Source of the DNA: Lysobacterales bacterium
GTDB taxonomy: Bacteria; Pseudomonadota; Gammaproteobacteria; Xanthomonadales; Rhodanobacteraceae
Direction: 5' to 3'
Assembly (NCBI GenBank): GCA_017305135.1
Contig: JAFKNA010000021.1
Span: forward strand, 1 to 64,000
DNA: 64,000 nucleotides
The stretch's first letter is position 1, and each line of letters opens with the position of its first letter. A program made the position numbers and the translations under genes. Under the pieces are notes generated by a model, which saw only the letters and a list, made by a program, of their open reading frames with translations, ran no database searches and was not told the DNA's origin. Shown piece after piece: positions 1 to 9,176 of the stretch.

Positions 1-145
1 ACGCCCACTCCTCCCTTCCCGGTTCCTGCGCGCCGCACCCCAACTCGGCCCCAGGTTGGCGAACTCACCGCGCCAACGGCGTCCATGGTTACACGAGGCG
101 GCGCCGATTCTTGCGAAATTAGGTTAGCGCATATGGGGTGCGCTC
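1..145. other. Intergenic stretch at window edge, no gene seen
   Basis: No open frame with family resemblance or a ribosome binding site was found here. The stretch lies downstream of the leftward ABC-transporter operon, so it may hold that operon's terminator, but no hairpin followed by a T-run is visible in the leftward direction. Confidence 0.5.
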
Positions 146-643
146 CTACGGGCGCTCATTCTCCGTCGGCTCGATGGCGAAGATCCAGGCGCTGAAGCGG
201 TCGGGGACGAGGGCGATCCCGTCGCCGACCGTCACGTAGCGGTCGCCGTGGATGGCGTCGCTGGTGCCGAAGGCCAGCACCAGGTCGTCGAGCGCGAGCG
301 TCGCCTGCGGCGGATCGAGGCCGAGCTTCGCAGGATCGAGGTCGGCGCGGGGATGGCGATGACGCACCGGCATGGCGGCGATCGAGAGGAGCTTGCCGAC
401 GACCTCGGGATCGGCGGCTGCCGCGCGGGGTTCCTGCATCCGCCATACGCCGCCGGACTTCTCGTAGCGGCGCGTGGGACAGCCCTGGCAGCGCACGGTG
501 ATGGCCTGCACCTGCGAGGTATCGAGGCGGGTGAGCGGGTCTAACGCAGCGGCGCGCTCACGGCAGACCTGCAGCACGGCGAGCACCGCCAGCACCGCGA
601 CCACGGCCGCGGGCAGCAGCAGCGAGCGCGTGCGGCGCTTCAT
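146..643 (-). CDS. Small membrane-anchored protein of the ABC/GldG operon (DUF4340-like)
   Basis: This 165-residue protein has one hydrophobic segment near the N-terminus (about residues 7-24) and then a soluble domain with a Cys-x2-Cys pair. The start is set by TGATG coupling: its ATG overlaps the TGA of the GldG-like gene before it. An earlier GTG 21 bases upstream is in frame but less likely. Position and shape resemble the DUF4340 proteins that often follow GldG-like genes; that assignment comes from context and general look, not a decisive motif. It is the last gene of a four-gene operon and probably a periplasmic-facing accessory subunit of the exporter. Confidence 0.7.
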   Translation of the reverse strand: MKRRTRSLLLPAAVVAVLAVLAVLQVCRERAAALDPLTRLDTSQVQAITVRCQGCPTRRYEKSGGVWRMQEPRAAAADPEVVGKLLSIAAMPVRHRHPRADLDPAKLGLDPPQATLALDDLVLAFGTSDAIHGDRYVTVGDGIALVPDRFSAWIFAIEPTENERP

Positions 644-2007
644 CAACGCCGGCGCCGTCGCCACCAGGTGCCGCCGCCGATCGCGACCAGTGCCAGCGGC
701 AGGCCGACCAGGAAGGTCGCGGCGAGCGCCGTCAGCGCGGCCTGCGAGAGCTTCAGCTCGCGATCGGGCGCGCTCCGGTCCGGCACCTCGATCTGCGCGT
801 CGTCGCCGAGCAGCCAGTCGAACACGCGCTGGCCGAACTCGCGGTTGCCGCCGTTGCCGAGGAAGCTGTTGGATAGGAAATCACCGTCGCCGACCACCAC
901 CACGCGCTGCTCGCGCCGGCCCGGGCTCGGCGAGACGCGGCTGAAGGCCAGGGCGAGGTCGAGCGGTCCGGGCAATTCGCCGACATCGGGGTCCTGGCGG
1001 ATGGTGTCGGCCGCCTCGCCGGCCTTGGGAATGTGGCCGGTCTCGTTCCACGAACCCGCGGTGGAGCGCAGCAGCGGCGCCACCGCCCAGCGCGCGCCGG
1101 AAAGCTGCGCCAGGGCGGCCGCTTGCGGCAACAGGGTGGTGAGTGCAAAACCGTCGGTGACGGCGTGCGGCGGATACTCCGCGATGGCGACGAAGCTCGG
1201 ATCGGACAGGCCGAAGGCCTGGCCACCGGCATCGACCACCGTGCCGGGGAGGACGCGCAGGCCGAGGCTGTCCGCCAGCCGGTCGAGCCCGCCGCCGGGA
1301 GCGAGCGCGGCCTCGCCGGGCTCGGCCAGCCAGAGCAGCGCACCGCCGGTTTCGAGATATCCGGCGAGCGCATCCGCCACGGTAGGCGGCAGCGGCACGC
1401 GCGGATTGGCGACGACCAGGAGGTCGGTGTTCGCCGGCACCGTGCCGGTGCGCGCGAGCGGCAACGGCACGGTGCGGATGCCGCGGCCATCGAGCGAGGC
1501 GACGAAGCGACCGAGGTCGGCATTGGCTTCGCCGAGCGGATCGCGCTCGCCTTCCCCCTCCAGGAACGCCACGATGCGCTCGCCCTCGCGCGAAAGGCGC
1601 AGCAGCGCCCCCGAGAACTCCGCTTCCGACAGCACCTTGAGCCGTTCGCTGCGTCCGCGGTAGCGGATCTCCAGCTCGCCGTCGACGTTGACGCCGGCGT
1701 CGCGCATGGCGCCGGGGTCGGCATCCGGGTCGACCAAACGGAGGCTGAGGTCGGGCTTCGCGCGCCGGTAGCGGGCGACGAAATCCGTGATCACGGCGCG
1801 GAGCGTGCCCTGCCGCCGGGCATAGCTCACCACTTCGACCGGCCCGTCGAGCGCCGCCAGCACGGCCTGCGACTGCGCGCCGAGGCTGGCCGAGCGGGCG
1901 CGGCTCCAGTCCTGCTCGAAGCCGTGGCGGGTGGAGAGAAACGCCAGCAGCGCCGCAGCCACGACCACCAGCAGCGCATGCAGCACGTCGCCGAGGCGCC
2001 CGTCCAT
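643..2007 (-). CDS. GldG-like ABC transporter auxiliary protein
   Basis: The 454-residue product has an N-terminal transmembrane helix (about residues 9-26), a long extracytoplasmic region of the GldG / DUF4350-like type, and a C-terminal helix ending in a run of arginines. That two-anchor layout is typical of GldG. The ATG overlaps the permease TGA (TGATG) and its own TGA overlaps the next ATG, so all four genes look translationally coupled. In Bacteroidetes GldAFG is needed for gliding; proteobacterial relatives are widespread and their substrate is unknown. Frames extending further upstream are artefacts of the high GC content. Confidence 0.8.
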   Translation of the reverse strand: MDGRLGDVLHALLVVVAAALLAFLSTRHGFEQDWSRARSASLGAQSQAVLAALDGPVEVVSYARRQGTLRAVITDFVARYRRAKPDLSLRLVDPDADPGAMRDAGVNVDGELEIRYRGRSERLKVLSEAEFSGALLRLSREGERIVAFLEGEGERDPLGEANADLGRFVASLDGRGIRTVPLPLARTGTVPANTDLLVVANPRVPLPPTVADALAGYLETGGALLWLAEPGEAALAPGGGLDRLADSLGLRVLPGTVVDAGGQAFGLSDPSFVAIAEYPPHAVTDGFALTTLLPQAAALAQLSGARWAVAPLLRSTAGSWNETGHIPKAGEAADTIRQDPDVGELPGPLDLALAFSRVSPSPGRREQRVVVVGDGDFLSNSFLGNGGNREFGQRVFDWLLGDDAQIEVPDRSAPDRELKLSQAALTALAATFLVGLPLALVAIGGGTWWRRRRR

Positions 2008-2768
2008 CAATCGGGTCTCGTGCGAAGCGCGTCGAGGCGCCGCGCCGCCAGCACCAGCGCGACGCCCGTGACCAGCAGGAAATAGACGATGTCGACGCTC
2101 GCCACGATGCCGCGGAAGAAGGGTTCCAGGTGGGTGCCGAGCGCAAGGTAGTTGATGCTGTCGTTGTGGATGCCTTCGAGCCGCGCCCCGGCATCGACGA
2201 TGGCGAGCAGGGTGCCGGCCGCCAGCGCCGCTGCCGCGGCCAGCGCCGGCTGCGCGGCCCAGGCCGAACAGAGGACGCCGATGGCGGTCAGCGCGGCGGC
2301 GAACAGCGCGACGCCGGCGAAGGCGGCGGCGAGCTTGCCGTAATCGGGCGTGCTGCCGAGGCCGAGCGCGAGCGGCATCAGCAGCACCAGCGCGACCAGC
2401 GCCAGCACGTAGCCCAGCGCGCCGGTGAACTTGCCGAGCACGATGCGCCCGTTGCCGAGGCCGCTGGCGAGAAGCAGCGGCAGCGTGCCGGCGCGGCGCT
2501 CGCCGGCGAAGCTGCGCATCGTCACCAGCGGCACCAGCAGCAGGAGCAGGTTGGAAAGGCTGCGCAGGAGCGGGATGGCGATGAGGTCGGTCGCGCCCGG
2601 CGCGTCGGCGAGGCCGCCGAGCCGGGGCGCGACGTCGAGGAAACCCTGCAGGCCGAGCAGGAACTGCCAGGCCATCAGCGCCATCAGCAGCGCCGCCAGC
2701 GACCACGCGAAAGGCTGCATGGCGAGGCGGCGCCATTCGTGGCGAGCCACCAGCAGGAGGTCGCTCAT
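2007..2768 (-). CDS. ABC-2 type permease (GldF-like)
   Basis: A 253-residue polytopic protein with about six hydrophobic segments, beginning with a short basic cytosolic stretch (RHEWRR) typical of ABC-2/GldF permeases. Its ATG overlaps the ATPase stop (ATGA) and its TGA overlaps the GldG-like start (TGATG), giving stoichiometric coupling. With the ATPase it should form the membrane channel of an exporter. The substrate cannot be read from sequence. Confidence 0.85.
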   Translation of the reverse strand: MSDLLLVARHEWRRLAMQPFAWSLAALLMALMAWQFLLGLQGFLDVAPRLGGLADAPGATDLIAIPLLRSLSNLLLLLVPLVTMRSFAGERRAGTLPLLLASGLGNGRIVLGKFTGALGYVLALVALVLLMPLALGLGSTPDYGKLAAAFAGVALFAAALTAIGVLCSAWAAQPALAAAAALAAGTLLAIVDAGARLEGIHNDSINYLALGTHLEPFFRGIVASVDIVYFLLVTGVALVLAARRLDALRTRPD

Positions 2769-3679
2769 GCCGCCGCGGCCTCGCCGCCGGCGATGCCGAG
2801 GAAGGTGGTTTCCAGCGGCGTCTCGTCCGCGGCGAGGCCGGCCAGGCCTGCGCCGCTGGCGACGACGGCCGCCGCCAGCACTTCCGCCGTTCCGCCACCG
2901 CGCAGCGCCACGCGCCAGCGCCGCGCGTCGAGCCTCTCCGCCGAGGCCACTCCGGCCAGCGCGGTGGCGTCGGCCAGGGGACGCGCGGTGGCGACGATGT
3001 AGCGGCCCAGGGCAGCAGCCGGGACCGGCGCGAGGTGCCGCAGCACGCCGCGGTGCAGGATGGCGACGCGGTCGCAGCAGGCGGCCACGTCCGGCAGCAC
3101 GTGGGTGGACACGACCACCGCGTGGTCGCGGCCGAGGCCACGCACCAGCCCGCGCAGCTTCAGCGCCTGCACCGGGTCGAGACCGGAGGCCGGCTCGTCG
3201 AGGATGATCACCGCCGGCTCGTGGACGATCGCCTGGGCGATGCCGATGCGCTGGCGCCAGCCCTTGGACAATGTGCCGATGACGCGCGAACGCACTTCGC
3301 CGAGGTCGCAGCGCTCGACCGCACGCTCCACCGCCGCGGCCACGCCGCCCCGCGGCACCGCGTGCAGGCGCGCGCAGAAGCGCAGGTATTCCAACGTGGT
3401 GAGTTCGGCGTGGAGCGGCGGCACTTCGGGCAGGTAGCCGATGTGGCGGCGGGCCCGGGCCGGATGTTCGTGAAGATCCTCGCCGTCCAGCCGCACACTG
3501 CCGGAGCTTGGCGCCAGCACGCCGGCCATCATGCGCAGCGTCGTGCTCTTGCCGGCGCCGTTGACGCCGAGCAGGCCCAGCACCTCGCCGCGGCGAAGGC
3601 CGAGATCCAGCGCATCCACGACCAGGCGCCCGGCCAGGCGACGGCCGACGTGAACCAGTTCGAGCGCGGGATTGTCCAT
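2765..3679 (-). CDS. ABC transporter ATP-binding protein (GldA-like)
   Basis: The 304-residue ATPase shows Walker A GVNGAGKST (residues 38-46), the signature LSKGWRQR (137-144), Walker B VIILDEP (157-163) followed by the D-loop ASGLD, and the H-loop STH (191-193). LSKGWRQR is the form usual in GldA/CcmA-type exporters. About 70 C-terminal residues follow the nucleotide-binding domain, as in drug and lipid exporters. It is the first gene of the operon and is transcribed divergently from the fatty-acid desaturase across a 130-base gap. Longer in-frame upstream extensions lack ABC homology, so the ATG giving MDNPALEL was chosen. Confidence 0.9.
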   Translation of the reverse strand: MDNPALELVHVGRRLAGRLVVDALDLGLRRGEVLGLLGVNGAGKSTTLRMMAGVLAPSSGSVRLDGEDLHEHPARARRHIGYLPEVPPLHAELTTLEYLRFCARLHAVPRGGVAAAVERAVERCDLGEVRSRVIGTLSKGWRQRIGIAQAIVHEPAVIILDEPASGLDPVQALKLRGLVRGLGRDHAVVVSTHVLPDVAACCDRVAILHRGVLRHLAPVPAAALGRYIVATARPLADATALAGVASAERLDARRWRVALRGGGTAEVLAAAVVASGAGLAGLAADETPLETTFLGIAGGEAAAA

Positions 3680-3770
3680 CAGGGGATTGTTCCGGTCCGG
3701 CACGCCGGCGGCAAGCCTCGGTTCAGCGAACGCCTTGACTTCGCCGGATGCAGCACCATTACGGTACGCG

Positions 3771-3776
3771 TATAGT
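3771..3776 (+). promoter_or_regulatory. Possible -10 element of the desaturase gene
   Basis: TATAGT lies 34 bases before the desaturase ATG in an otherwise GC-rich gap. No good -35 sits 16-18 bases upstream; the nearest TTGACT is 30 bases away. It may therefore be an activator-dependent promoter, or chance. Confidence 0.3.
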
Positions 3777-3809
3777 CGGCCTGTTTCCCCCTTCTTTCCC
3801 GCGGTTTCC

Positions 3810-5012
3810 ATGCTCGATTCACTGATTACCCTGGCCGCGCGCGGCCTCACCCAGGCTTCGTGGGGCACCTGGATCGTGTACATGCTGATCGTGACCCAGC
3901 TCACGATCTTCACGGTCACGCTTTACCTGCACCGCAGCCAGACCCACCGCGGCGTGGACTTCCACCCCGTACTGGCGCATTTCTTCCGCTTCTGGTCGTG
4001 GCTGACCACCGGCATGGTGACGCGCGAATGGGTCGCCATCCACCGCAAGCACCACGCCAAGGTGGAAACCGCGGAGGATCCGCACAGCCCGCAGATCCAC
4101 GGCATCAACAAGGTGTTCTGGGACGGCGTCTCGCTGTACCGCGAAGCCTCGGAAAACGCCGAGGACATGGAGAAGTACGGTCGCGGCGCGCCCGCCGACT
4201 GGATCGAACGGCACCTCTACGGCAAGCATCCGTACTGGGGTCCGACGCTGATGGCGATCATCAGCATCGCCCTGTTCGGCGTGGTCGGCGTGGCGATGTG
4301 GGCGATCCAGATGATCTGGATCCCGTTCTGGGCCGCGGGTTTCGTCAATGGCCTCGGCCACTGGTGGGGCTACCGCAACTTCGAGTCGGCCGACACCTCG
4401 ACCAACCTGTCGCCGTGGGGCATCTGGATCGGCGGCGAGGAGCTCCACAACAACCACCACGCCTTCCCGAGCTCGGCCAAGTTCGCGCTGCGCAAGTGGG
4501 AGGTCGACATCGGCTGGGGCGCGATCCGCCTGTTCGAGATGCTGGGCCTGGCCAAGGTGCTGCGCGTCGCGCCGTCGCTCGACGTGCGCCCGAACATGCC
4601 GCTGCCGGACACCGACACGGTCAAGGCGCTGCTTTCGCACCGTTTCCACGTGATGAGCGACTACTTCCGCGGCGTCATCGTGCCGACGCTGCGCGAGGGC
4701 GGCCAGGCCGGCGCCGGCATCAAGGGCCTGCCGAGGAAGCTGCGACGGGCGTTGGGCAATGGGGGCCGCTGGCTCGATGCCGCTTCGCGCGAACGCATGG
4801 TGGCCTTCACCGAGCAGTGCCCGAAGCTCGCCACCGTGTGCGAGTTCCGCGCGCGCCTGGCGGCCATCACCGAGCGCAACGGGCGCAACGCCGAGGCCAT
4901 GCTGGAAGCGCTGAAGGACTGGTGCCGCGAGGCCGAAGCGACCGGCATCCGCACGCTGGCGGAGTTCGCCGTTCGGCTCAAGGGCTACCGCGTGGCCGAG
5001 CACCACGGCTGA
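3810..5012 (+). CDS. desA: Membrane fatty acid desaturase (DesA-like, delta-9 type)
   Basis: The 400-residue membrane desaturase carries all three diiron histidine boxes: HRSQTH (41-46), HRKHH (78-82) and HNNHH (213-217), with hydrophobic helices between them. It inserts a double bond into acyl chains using O2 and electrons from a redox partner. The length and the C-terminal extension of about 130 residues after the third box match the Pseudomonas DesA group, which acts on phospholipid acyl chains. Whether this one uses phospholipid or acyl-CoA is inferred only. It is followed by a strong hairpin terminator and faces the PEBP-like gene. Confidence 0.88.
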   Translation: MLDSLITLAARGLTQASWGTWIVYMLIVTQLTIFTVTLYLHRSQTHRGVDFHPVLAHFFRFWSWLTTGMVTREWVAIHRKHHAKVETAEDPHSPQIHGINKVFWDGVSLYREASENAEDMEKYGRGAPADWIERHLYGKHPYWGPTLMAIISIALFGVVGVAMWAIQMIWIPFWAAGFVNGLGHWWGYRNFESADTSTNLSPWGIWIGGEELHNNHHAFPSSAKFALRKWEVDIGWGAIRLFEMLGLAKVLRVAPSLDVRPNMPLPDTDTVKALLSHRFHVMSDYFRGVIVPTLREGGQAGAGIKGLPRKLRRALGNGGRWLDAASRERMVAFTEQCPKLATVCEFRARLAAITERNGRNAEAMLEALKDWCREAEATGIRTLAEFAVRLKGYRVAEHHG

Positions 5013-5036
5013 TCGGCGCCACTGCCGTCATCGAAG

Positions 5037-5060
5037 AACCCGCCCATGTGGCGGGTTTTT
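5037..5060 (+). terminator. Rho-independent terminator after the desaturase
   Basis: An 8-bp perfect stem AACCCGCC / GGCGGGTT with a 5-base loop is followed at once by a T-run. It starts 25 bases after the desaturase stop and, lying between convergent genes, could also act for the leftward operon. Confidence 0.88.
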
Positions 5061-5079
5061 TCGTTTTGGTGCGCGCCGC

Positions 5080-5709
5080 TCAGCGCAGCGCCGGGTTGAG
5101 CGTGTAGGTGCCGGTCAGCAGGGCCTGCGCCAGCACCCGCCCGCCCATCGCCGCACGCAGCGTATCGCGGGTGAAGCCTTCCGCGAGGCCGAGTGCTTCC
5201 ACGTCGAGCGCGTAGAGGCGGAACTCGTAGCGGTGCACGCGCTCGTCGTTCCACGGCGGGCAGGGTCCGTCGTAGCCGAAATAGTCGCCGGCCATCCCGG
5301 CATCGTCCTTGAACCACAGGGTGTAGTCGTTGCGCCCCTGCTTCGCGCCCGCGGGACCGTCGGGCCGGCGCTTGCCGTGCGCGACCACGCCGTCGCTGCA
5401 GCTGCCGTGCGCGAGCTCGCGGCAGCCGCCGGGGATGTCGGCCATCAGCCAGTGCACGAAATCCGTCCGCTCCAGCGATGCCGCCACGCTGCGCCCCGGC
5501 TGGTTGACGTCCTCGCCGACGCTCGGCGCGTCCGGATCGACGCAGGTGAGCACGAAGGAGCGCGTGCCTTCGGGCACCTCGCTCCAGGCGAGCTGCGGGT
5601 TGCGGTTGGCGGCGAGCGCGATCGGCTCACCGTGATCGCCGGGGCGGCCGAAGGCGCATTGTTCAGGGATCGGCTGCTGGTCGCTGAAGTCGCGGCTGGT
5701 CAGGCGCAT
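5080..5709 (-). CDS. YbhB/YbcL family Raf-kinase-inhibitor-like protein (PEBP fold)
   Basis: The 209-residue protein has the phosphatidylethanolamine-binding-protein signature DPDAP (58-62) followed by HW (86-87) and a GYDGPCPP loop. These form the conserved anion-binding pocket of the family. No signal peptide is visible, so it is probably cytosolic. It starts one base after the stop of the PQQ-type dehydrogenase gene and is surely cotranscribed with it. Bacterial PEBP proteins have no settled function; a ligand-binding role is family knowledge, not seen here. Confidence 0.88.
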   Translation of the reverse strand: MRLTSRDFSDQQPIPEQCAFGRPGDHGEPIALAANRNPQLAWSEVPEGTRSFVLTCVDPDAPSVGEDVNQPGRSVAASLERTDFVHWLMADIPGGCRELAHGSCSDGVVAHGKRRPDGPAGAKQGRNDYTLWFKDDAGMAGDYFGYDGPCPPWNDERVHRYEFRLYALDVEALGLAEGFTRDTLRAAMGGRVLAQALLTGTYTLNPALR

Positions 5710-5710
5710 G

Positions 5711-6811
5711 TCATTCCTCCGGTTTCCGGTAGCTCAGGCGGTACACCGCGCCGGCATGGTCGTCGGCGATGAGCAGGGCGCCATCGGGCATCACCAGCAC
5801 GTCGGCCGGGCGGCCGTGGGTCTGCTGGTTGGTCTGGAAACCATCGACCAGCACATCCTCGCCCAACACCCGGCTGCCATCCAGCCGCACGGCGACCACA
5901 CGGTAGCCCGACTTGCTGCCGCGGTTCCAGGAGCCGTGCTCGGCGATGATGGCGGCGCCGCGGTAGCGCTTCGGGAACATCGCGCCGGTGTAGAAGCGCA
6001 TGCCGAGCGCCGCCACGTGCGCGCCGAGCTTCAGGACCGGCGGCGTGTAGTCCGCGCAGGACCTGCCCTTGCCGAACTCCGGGTCCAGCGTGTCGCCCTG
6101 GTGGCAGTAGGGGAAACCGAAGTTCTCACCCGGCCCGGTGACGCGGTTCAGCTCGTCGGCGGGGAGGTCATCGCCCATCATGTCGCGCCCGTTGTCGGTG
6201 AACCAGAGCTCGCCGGTGCCCGGCTGCCAGTCGAAGCCGACCGAGTTGCGGACGCCTAGCGCGACATCCCGCCAGTCGCTGCCATCGGCCTTCATGCTGA
6301 TGATCTTCGCGAAATCCCTGCCCGGATCGCAGATGTTGCAGGGCGCGCCAATCGGCACGTAGAGGCGACCATCCGGACCGAAGGCGATGAACTTCCAGCC
6401 GTGGTGCGGCTTGTCCGGCAGCTTGTCGGTGACGACCCGGGGCTTTGGAGGATCATCCAGGTGCTGCTCGATGTCGCGCAACACGAGGATGCGGCTGATC
6501 GCGCCGATGTAGAGGTTGCCCTGGTGGAAGGCGATGCCGCTCGGCGATGCCAGGCCGCTGGCGATCACCCGGACCTTTTCGGCGACGCCGTCGCCATCGG
6601 CGTCGGTGAGGGCGTAGACCTTGCCCGCCGAGCGCGAGCCGGCGAATACCGTGCCGCCATCGCCGAGCGCGAGCTCACGGGCGTTGGGGACATCGCCCGC
6701 GTACAGGGCGATGTGGAAGCCCGCCGGGAACTCGAGCTTGGCGAGGTCGACGGCAGCGTGGGCCGCGCCCGCCGTGAAGGCGAGCGCCAGCACGAATCCG
6801 AGGCGCAGCAT
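5711..6811 (-). CDS. PQQ-dependent sugar dehydrogenase-like protein (exported beta-propeller)
   Basis: The chosen ATG gives a 366-residue protein with a classic signal peptide (about residues 1-19, ending AHA) and a good SD (GGAG) upstream. An in-frame ATG 12 codons earlier lacks an SD. Propeller hallmarks of the soluble aldose/L-sorbosone dehydrogenase group are visible: NARELALGD near the N-terminus, GIAFHQGNLYIG, WFTDNGRDMMGDDLP and EHGSWNR. A CNICD pair may form a vicinal disulfide. It is expected to act in the periplasm on sugars with PQQ, but the substrate is unknown and some homologues bind no PQQ. It forms a two-gene operon with the PEBP-like gene. Confidence 0.82.
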   Translation of the reverse strand: MLRLGFVLALAFTAGAAHAAVDLAKLEFPAGFHIALYAGDVPNARELALGDGGTVFAGSRSAGKVYALTDADGDGVAEKVRVIASGLASPSGIAFHQGNLYIGAISRILVLRDIEQHLDDPPKPRVVTDKLPDKPHHGWKFIAFGPDGRLYVPIGAPCNICDPGRDFAKIISMKADGSDWRDVALGVRNSVGFDWQPGTGELWFTDNGRDMMGDDLPADELNRVTGPGENFGFPYCHQGDTLDPEFGKGRSCADYTPPVLKLGAHVAALGMRFYTGAMFPKRYRGAAIIAEHGSWNRGSKSGYRVVAVRLDGSRVLGEDVLVDGFQTNQQTHGRPADVLVMPDGALLIADDHAGAVYRLSYRKPEE

Positions 6812-6969
6812 GGAGACTCTCCGCTGGTGAAGGCAGGTGCCAACCACGCCATCCTTGACCGTGTCACCGGACAGGTCAACCGTTCGCGGCTGAACCGCGC
6901 GTGGCGGGTGCTGCAGGATTCAGTTCTAGCACGGCGCCGCCATGCCACGGCACAGCTCGCGCGCCGTGC

Positions 6970-8061
6970 CTACGCGCTCGCGCCGCCCGTCGGCGTTGCG
7001 GCAAGCTGCGCCTCGGCTTCGGCGAGACGCTGGCGGGCGTTGACGTCGTCGGGATTGCGTTCCAGCAGATGGCGCCAATCCTCGGCGGCTTCCTGCCAGC
7101 GCCCGAGCAGCATCAGCACGTCGGCCCGCAGCAGGCGCATCTCCGCATCATCGGGCACCTGGGCGAGATAGGCGCCGTAGGCCATGATCGCCTCGTCGTT
7201 GCGGCCGAGATCGGCGAGCACCATGGCCAGTGCCCGCGTCGGCAGCGACAGGCCCGGCGCAAGCGCCAGCGCGTCGCGATAATGCGCCACCGCGTCTTCG
7301 AGCCGTTGCTGCATGCGTGCGACGTCGGCGAAGCCGAGGCGTGCCACCACCGCATAGTCCTGGAGCGGGAACAGCGCACGATAATGGACCTCCGCTTCGG
7401 CGGGGCGCCCATGCCGCAGCAACACCTCCGCCAGCCAGGCCTGAGCTTCGTGTAGGGCGGGATCGAGGCGCAGCGCGTTGCCGAGCGCCTGCTCGGCGAA
7501 GTCCAGCATGTCGCGGCGCGCGAAGGCCTGCCCGAGCAGGAACTGCAGCATGGGATAGTCCGGCAGTTGCTCCGCCGCGCGCGTCAGGTAGCGCACCGCG
7601 CCCTCGGCGTCGTCGCGGCGCAGCAGGATCGCACCCATCCCGGTGAGCGCATGCGGATCATCCGCGCCGGCGCGCAGGGCGATGCGGAAATGCTGTTCGG
7701 CCGCCAGGTCATCGCCGCGCTGCAGCGCCATCTGGCCGAGGCCAAGATGGGCGCCGGTGAAATTGGGGTCGAGCACCAGCGTGCGCGCGAACGCCAGGCC
7801 GGCGCCGGCGAGGTCGCCCTGCTCCATCAGCAGGCTGCCGCGGGTGAACTCGATGGTGGCGTTGTCCGGCGCGAGCTCGTGCGCGCGCGTCATCAGCGCG
7901 AGCGCCCCGCCCGCGTCGCCCTGCTGGCGGCGCAGGATGCCGAGCACGTGCAGGATGTCGACGTCGTCGGGGTTGGCCTCCAGCAAGCCCCTGTAGCCCG
8001 CTTCGGCTTCGGCGAGACGGCCCTGCCGGTGCAGGAGGAAGGCATTATCGAGTGCGGACAT
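6970..8061 (-). CDS. Tetratricopeptide repeat protein
   Basis: The 363-residue protein is almost wholly made of TPR units with the W/L-G-Y-A-P spacing (for example GRLAEAEAGYRGLLEANPDD at the start, recurring every 34 residues, roughly ten units). There is no signal peptide, so it is cytosolic or partner-bound. The start MSALDN was chosen because repeats begin immediately; further upstream codons would run into the YheT gene. It lies 50 bases downstream of the YheT-like gene on the same strand and could share its transcript. No enzyme domain is present; partners are unknown. Confidence 0.8.
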   Translation of the reverse strand: MSALDNAFLLHRQGRLAEAEAGYRGLLEANPDDVDILHVLGILRRQQGDAGGALALMTRAHELAPDNATIEFTRGSLLMEQGDLAGAGLAFARTLVLDPNFTGAHLGLGQMALQRGDDLAAEQHFRIALRAGADDPHALTGMGAILLRRDDAEGAVRYLTRAAEQLPDYPMLQFLLGQAFARRDMLDFAEQALGNALRLDPALHEAQAWLAEVLLRHGRPAEAEVHYRALFPLQDYAVVARLGFADVARMQQRLEDAVAHYRDALALAPGLSLPTRALAMVLADLGRNDEAIMAYGAYLAQVPDDAEMRLLRADVLMLLGRWQEAAEDWRHLLERNPDDVNARQRLAEAEAQLAATPTGGASA

Positions 8062-8111
8062 GGAACTCACGCTGGCAGGAAGAAGACGGGCGGCAGTGGC
8101 CGAACCCGGCA

Positions 8112-9176
8112 TTATGCCGCATCGGGCCGTGCCGCGGCCGCGGCACGCGGGGCCTCGAGCGCATCGGCCAGCCGCGCGGCGAGGTACGCGCCGGCGAAGC
8201 CCGGCGCCGCGAGGCCGGTGAGGAAGCCGCAATGGCCGCCGCGCGGCGCGATGTCGAGATCCACGCAGTCGGGAAGCGCGAGGCCTTCGAAATCGGCGAC
8301 CGGGATCACCGGATCGTCCGCGGCGGTGAGGATGGTGGTCGGCACTTCGAGCCGCGCCAGCCGGTCATCGGCCACCGAATAGCCGTCCAGGTAGCCCTCC
8401 AGGGAGCCGAAATCGGTGTGCCGCAGCACCAGCGAGCGCGTCAGCGCGCGCAGGTCGCCGCGAAACTCCTCGGGCGTGAACCATTCCACGTCGGGGAAGG
8501 CCCTTTGCTTCAGGCGCAGCGAGCGTCGCCACTTGTGCAGGAAATAGCGGCGATAGAGGAAGAAGCCCTCCTCCAGGCCGTAGAGGCCGTTGCCGGGGCT
8601 GACCACCGGACAGATCGCCACCACGCGTCGCAACCGCAGGCCCGCGCCGGGCGCGCGCAGCGCCACGCGCAGCGCGAAATTGCCGCCCAGGGAAAATCCC
8701 GCAAGGGCCAGCGCGTCCGGCTCGAAGCGGGCCTGGATCGCGCGCATCGCGCCGACCACCTCGTCGATGCGGCAGGAGTGGAACAGACCGCGGTTGAGGG
8801 CGTGGGTGTCGCCATGGTCGCGGAAATTCAGGCGGAACACGTCGAAGCCCGCGTCGAGCAGGCTGGCGGCGCTGTCCAGCATGTAGTTGGAGCGGGTCGA
8901 GCCTTCCCAGCCGTGCAGCAGCACCACCAGCGCGCGGGCACGGGGGTGGGTGTCCTGGGCGGTGAACAGTCCGCCGAGCCGCACGCCCTCGCCGCACTCG
9001 AGGAGGCATTCCAGCGCGCCCCGGGCAACGCGCTGCTGGCGCCGTGCCAGCAGCCGCCGGCGCAGGCCGCTGGAGGCGAGGATGGTCTGCAGGTGCGGGT
9101 TGCCGAGCCAGGCCGGCGGGCGGAAATCGATGCCGCGCGGGAGGCGCGGCGCCTGGCCGTCAATCGTCGTCGCCAT
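8112..9176 (-). CDS. Alpha/beta hydrolase of the YheT family
   Basis: The 354-residue alpha/beta hydrolase has the N-terminal WLGNPHLQT motif typical of YheT/ABHD1-3 proteins, the nucleophile elbow GFSLGG, an acidic residue in DDPVIP and the catalytic histidine in GGHCGF. It is a predicted carboxylesterase, perhaps acting on lipids. Its ATG lies inside the 3-prime end of the acyltransferase gene (17-base overlap), so the two are coupled. Pairing an acyltransferase with a YheT esterase suggests acyl-lipid turnover, which is inference. Confidence 0.85.
   Translation of the reverse strand: MATTIDGQAPRLPRGIDFRPPAWLGNPHLQTILASSGLRRRLLARRQQRVARGALECLLECGEGVRLGGLFTAQDTHPRARALVVLLHGWEGSTRSNYMLDSAASLLDAGFDVFRLNFRDHGDTHALNRGLFHSCRIDEVVGAMRAIQARFEPDALALAGFSLGGNFALRVALRAPGAGLRLRRVVAICPVVSPGNGLYGLEEGFFLYRRYFLHKWRRSLRLKQRAFPDVEWFTPEEFRGDLRALTRSLVLRHTDFGSLEGYLDGYSVADDRLARLEVPTTILTAADDPVIPVADFEGLALPDCVDLDIAPRGGHCGFLTGLAAPGFAGAYLAARLADALEAPRAAAAARPDAA

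Noticed and set aside
3735..3776. TTGACT/TATAGT as a standard sigma-70 promoter for the desaturase
   Set aside because: The spacing is 30 bases, far from 16-18, so the two boxes cannot work together.
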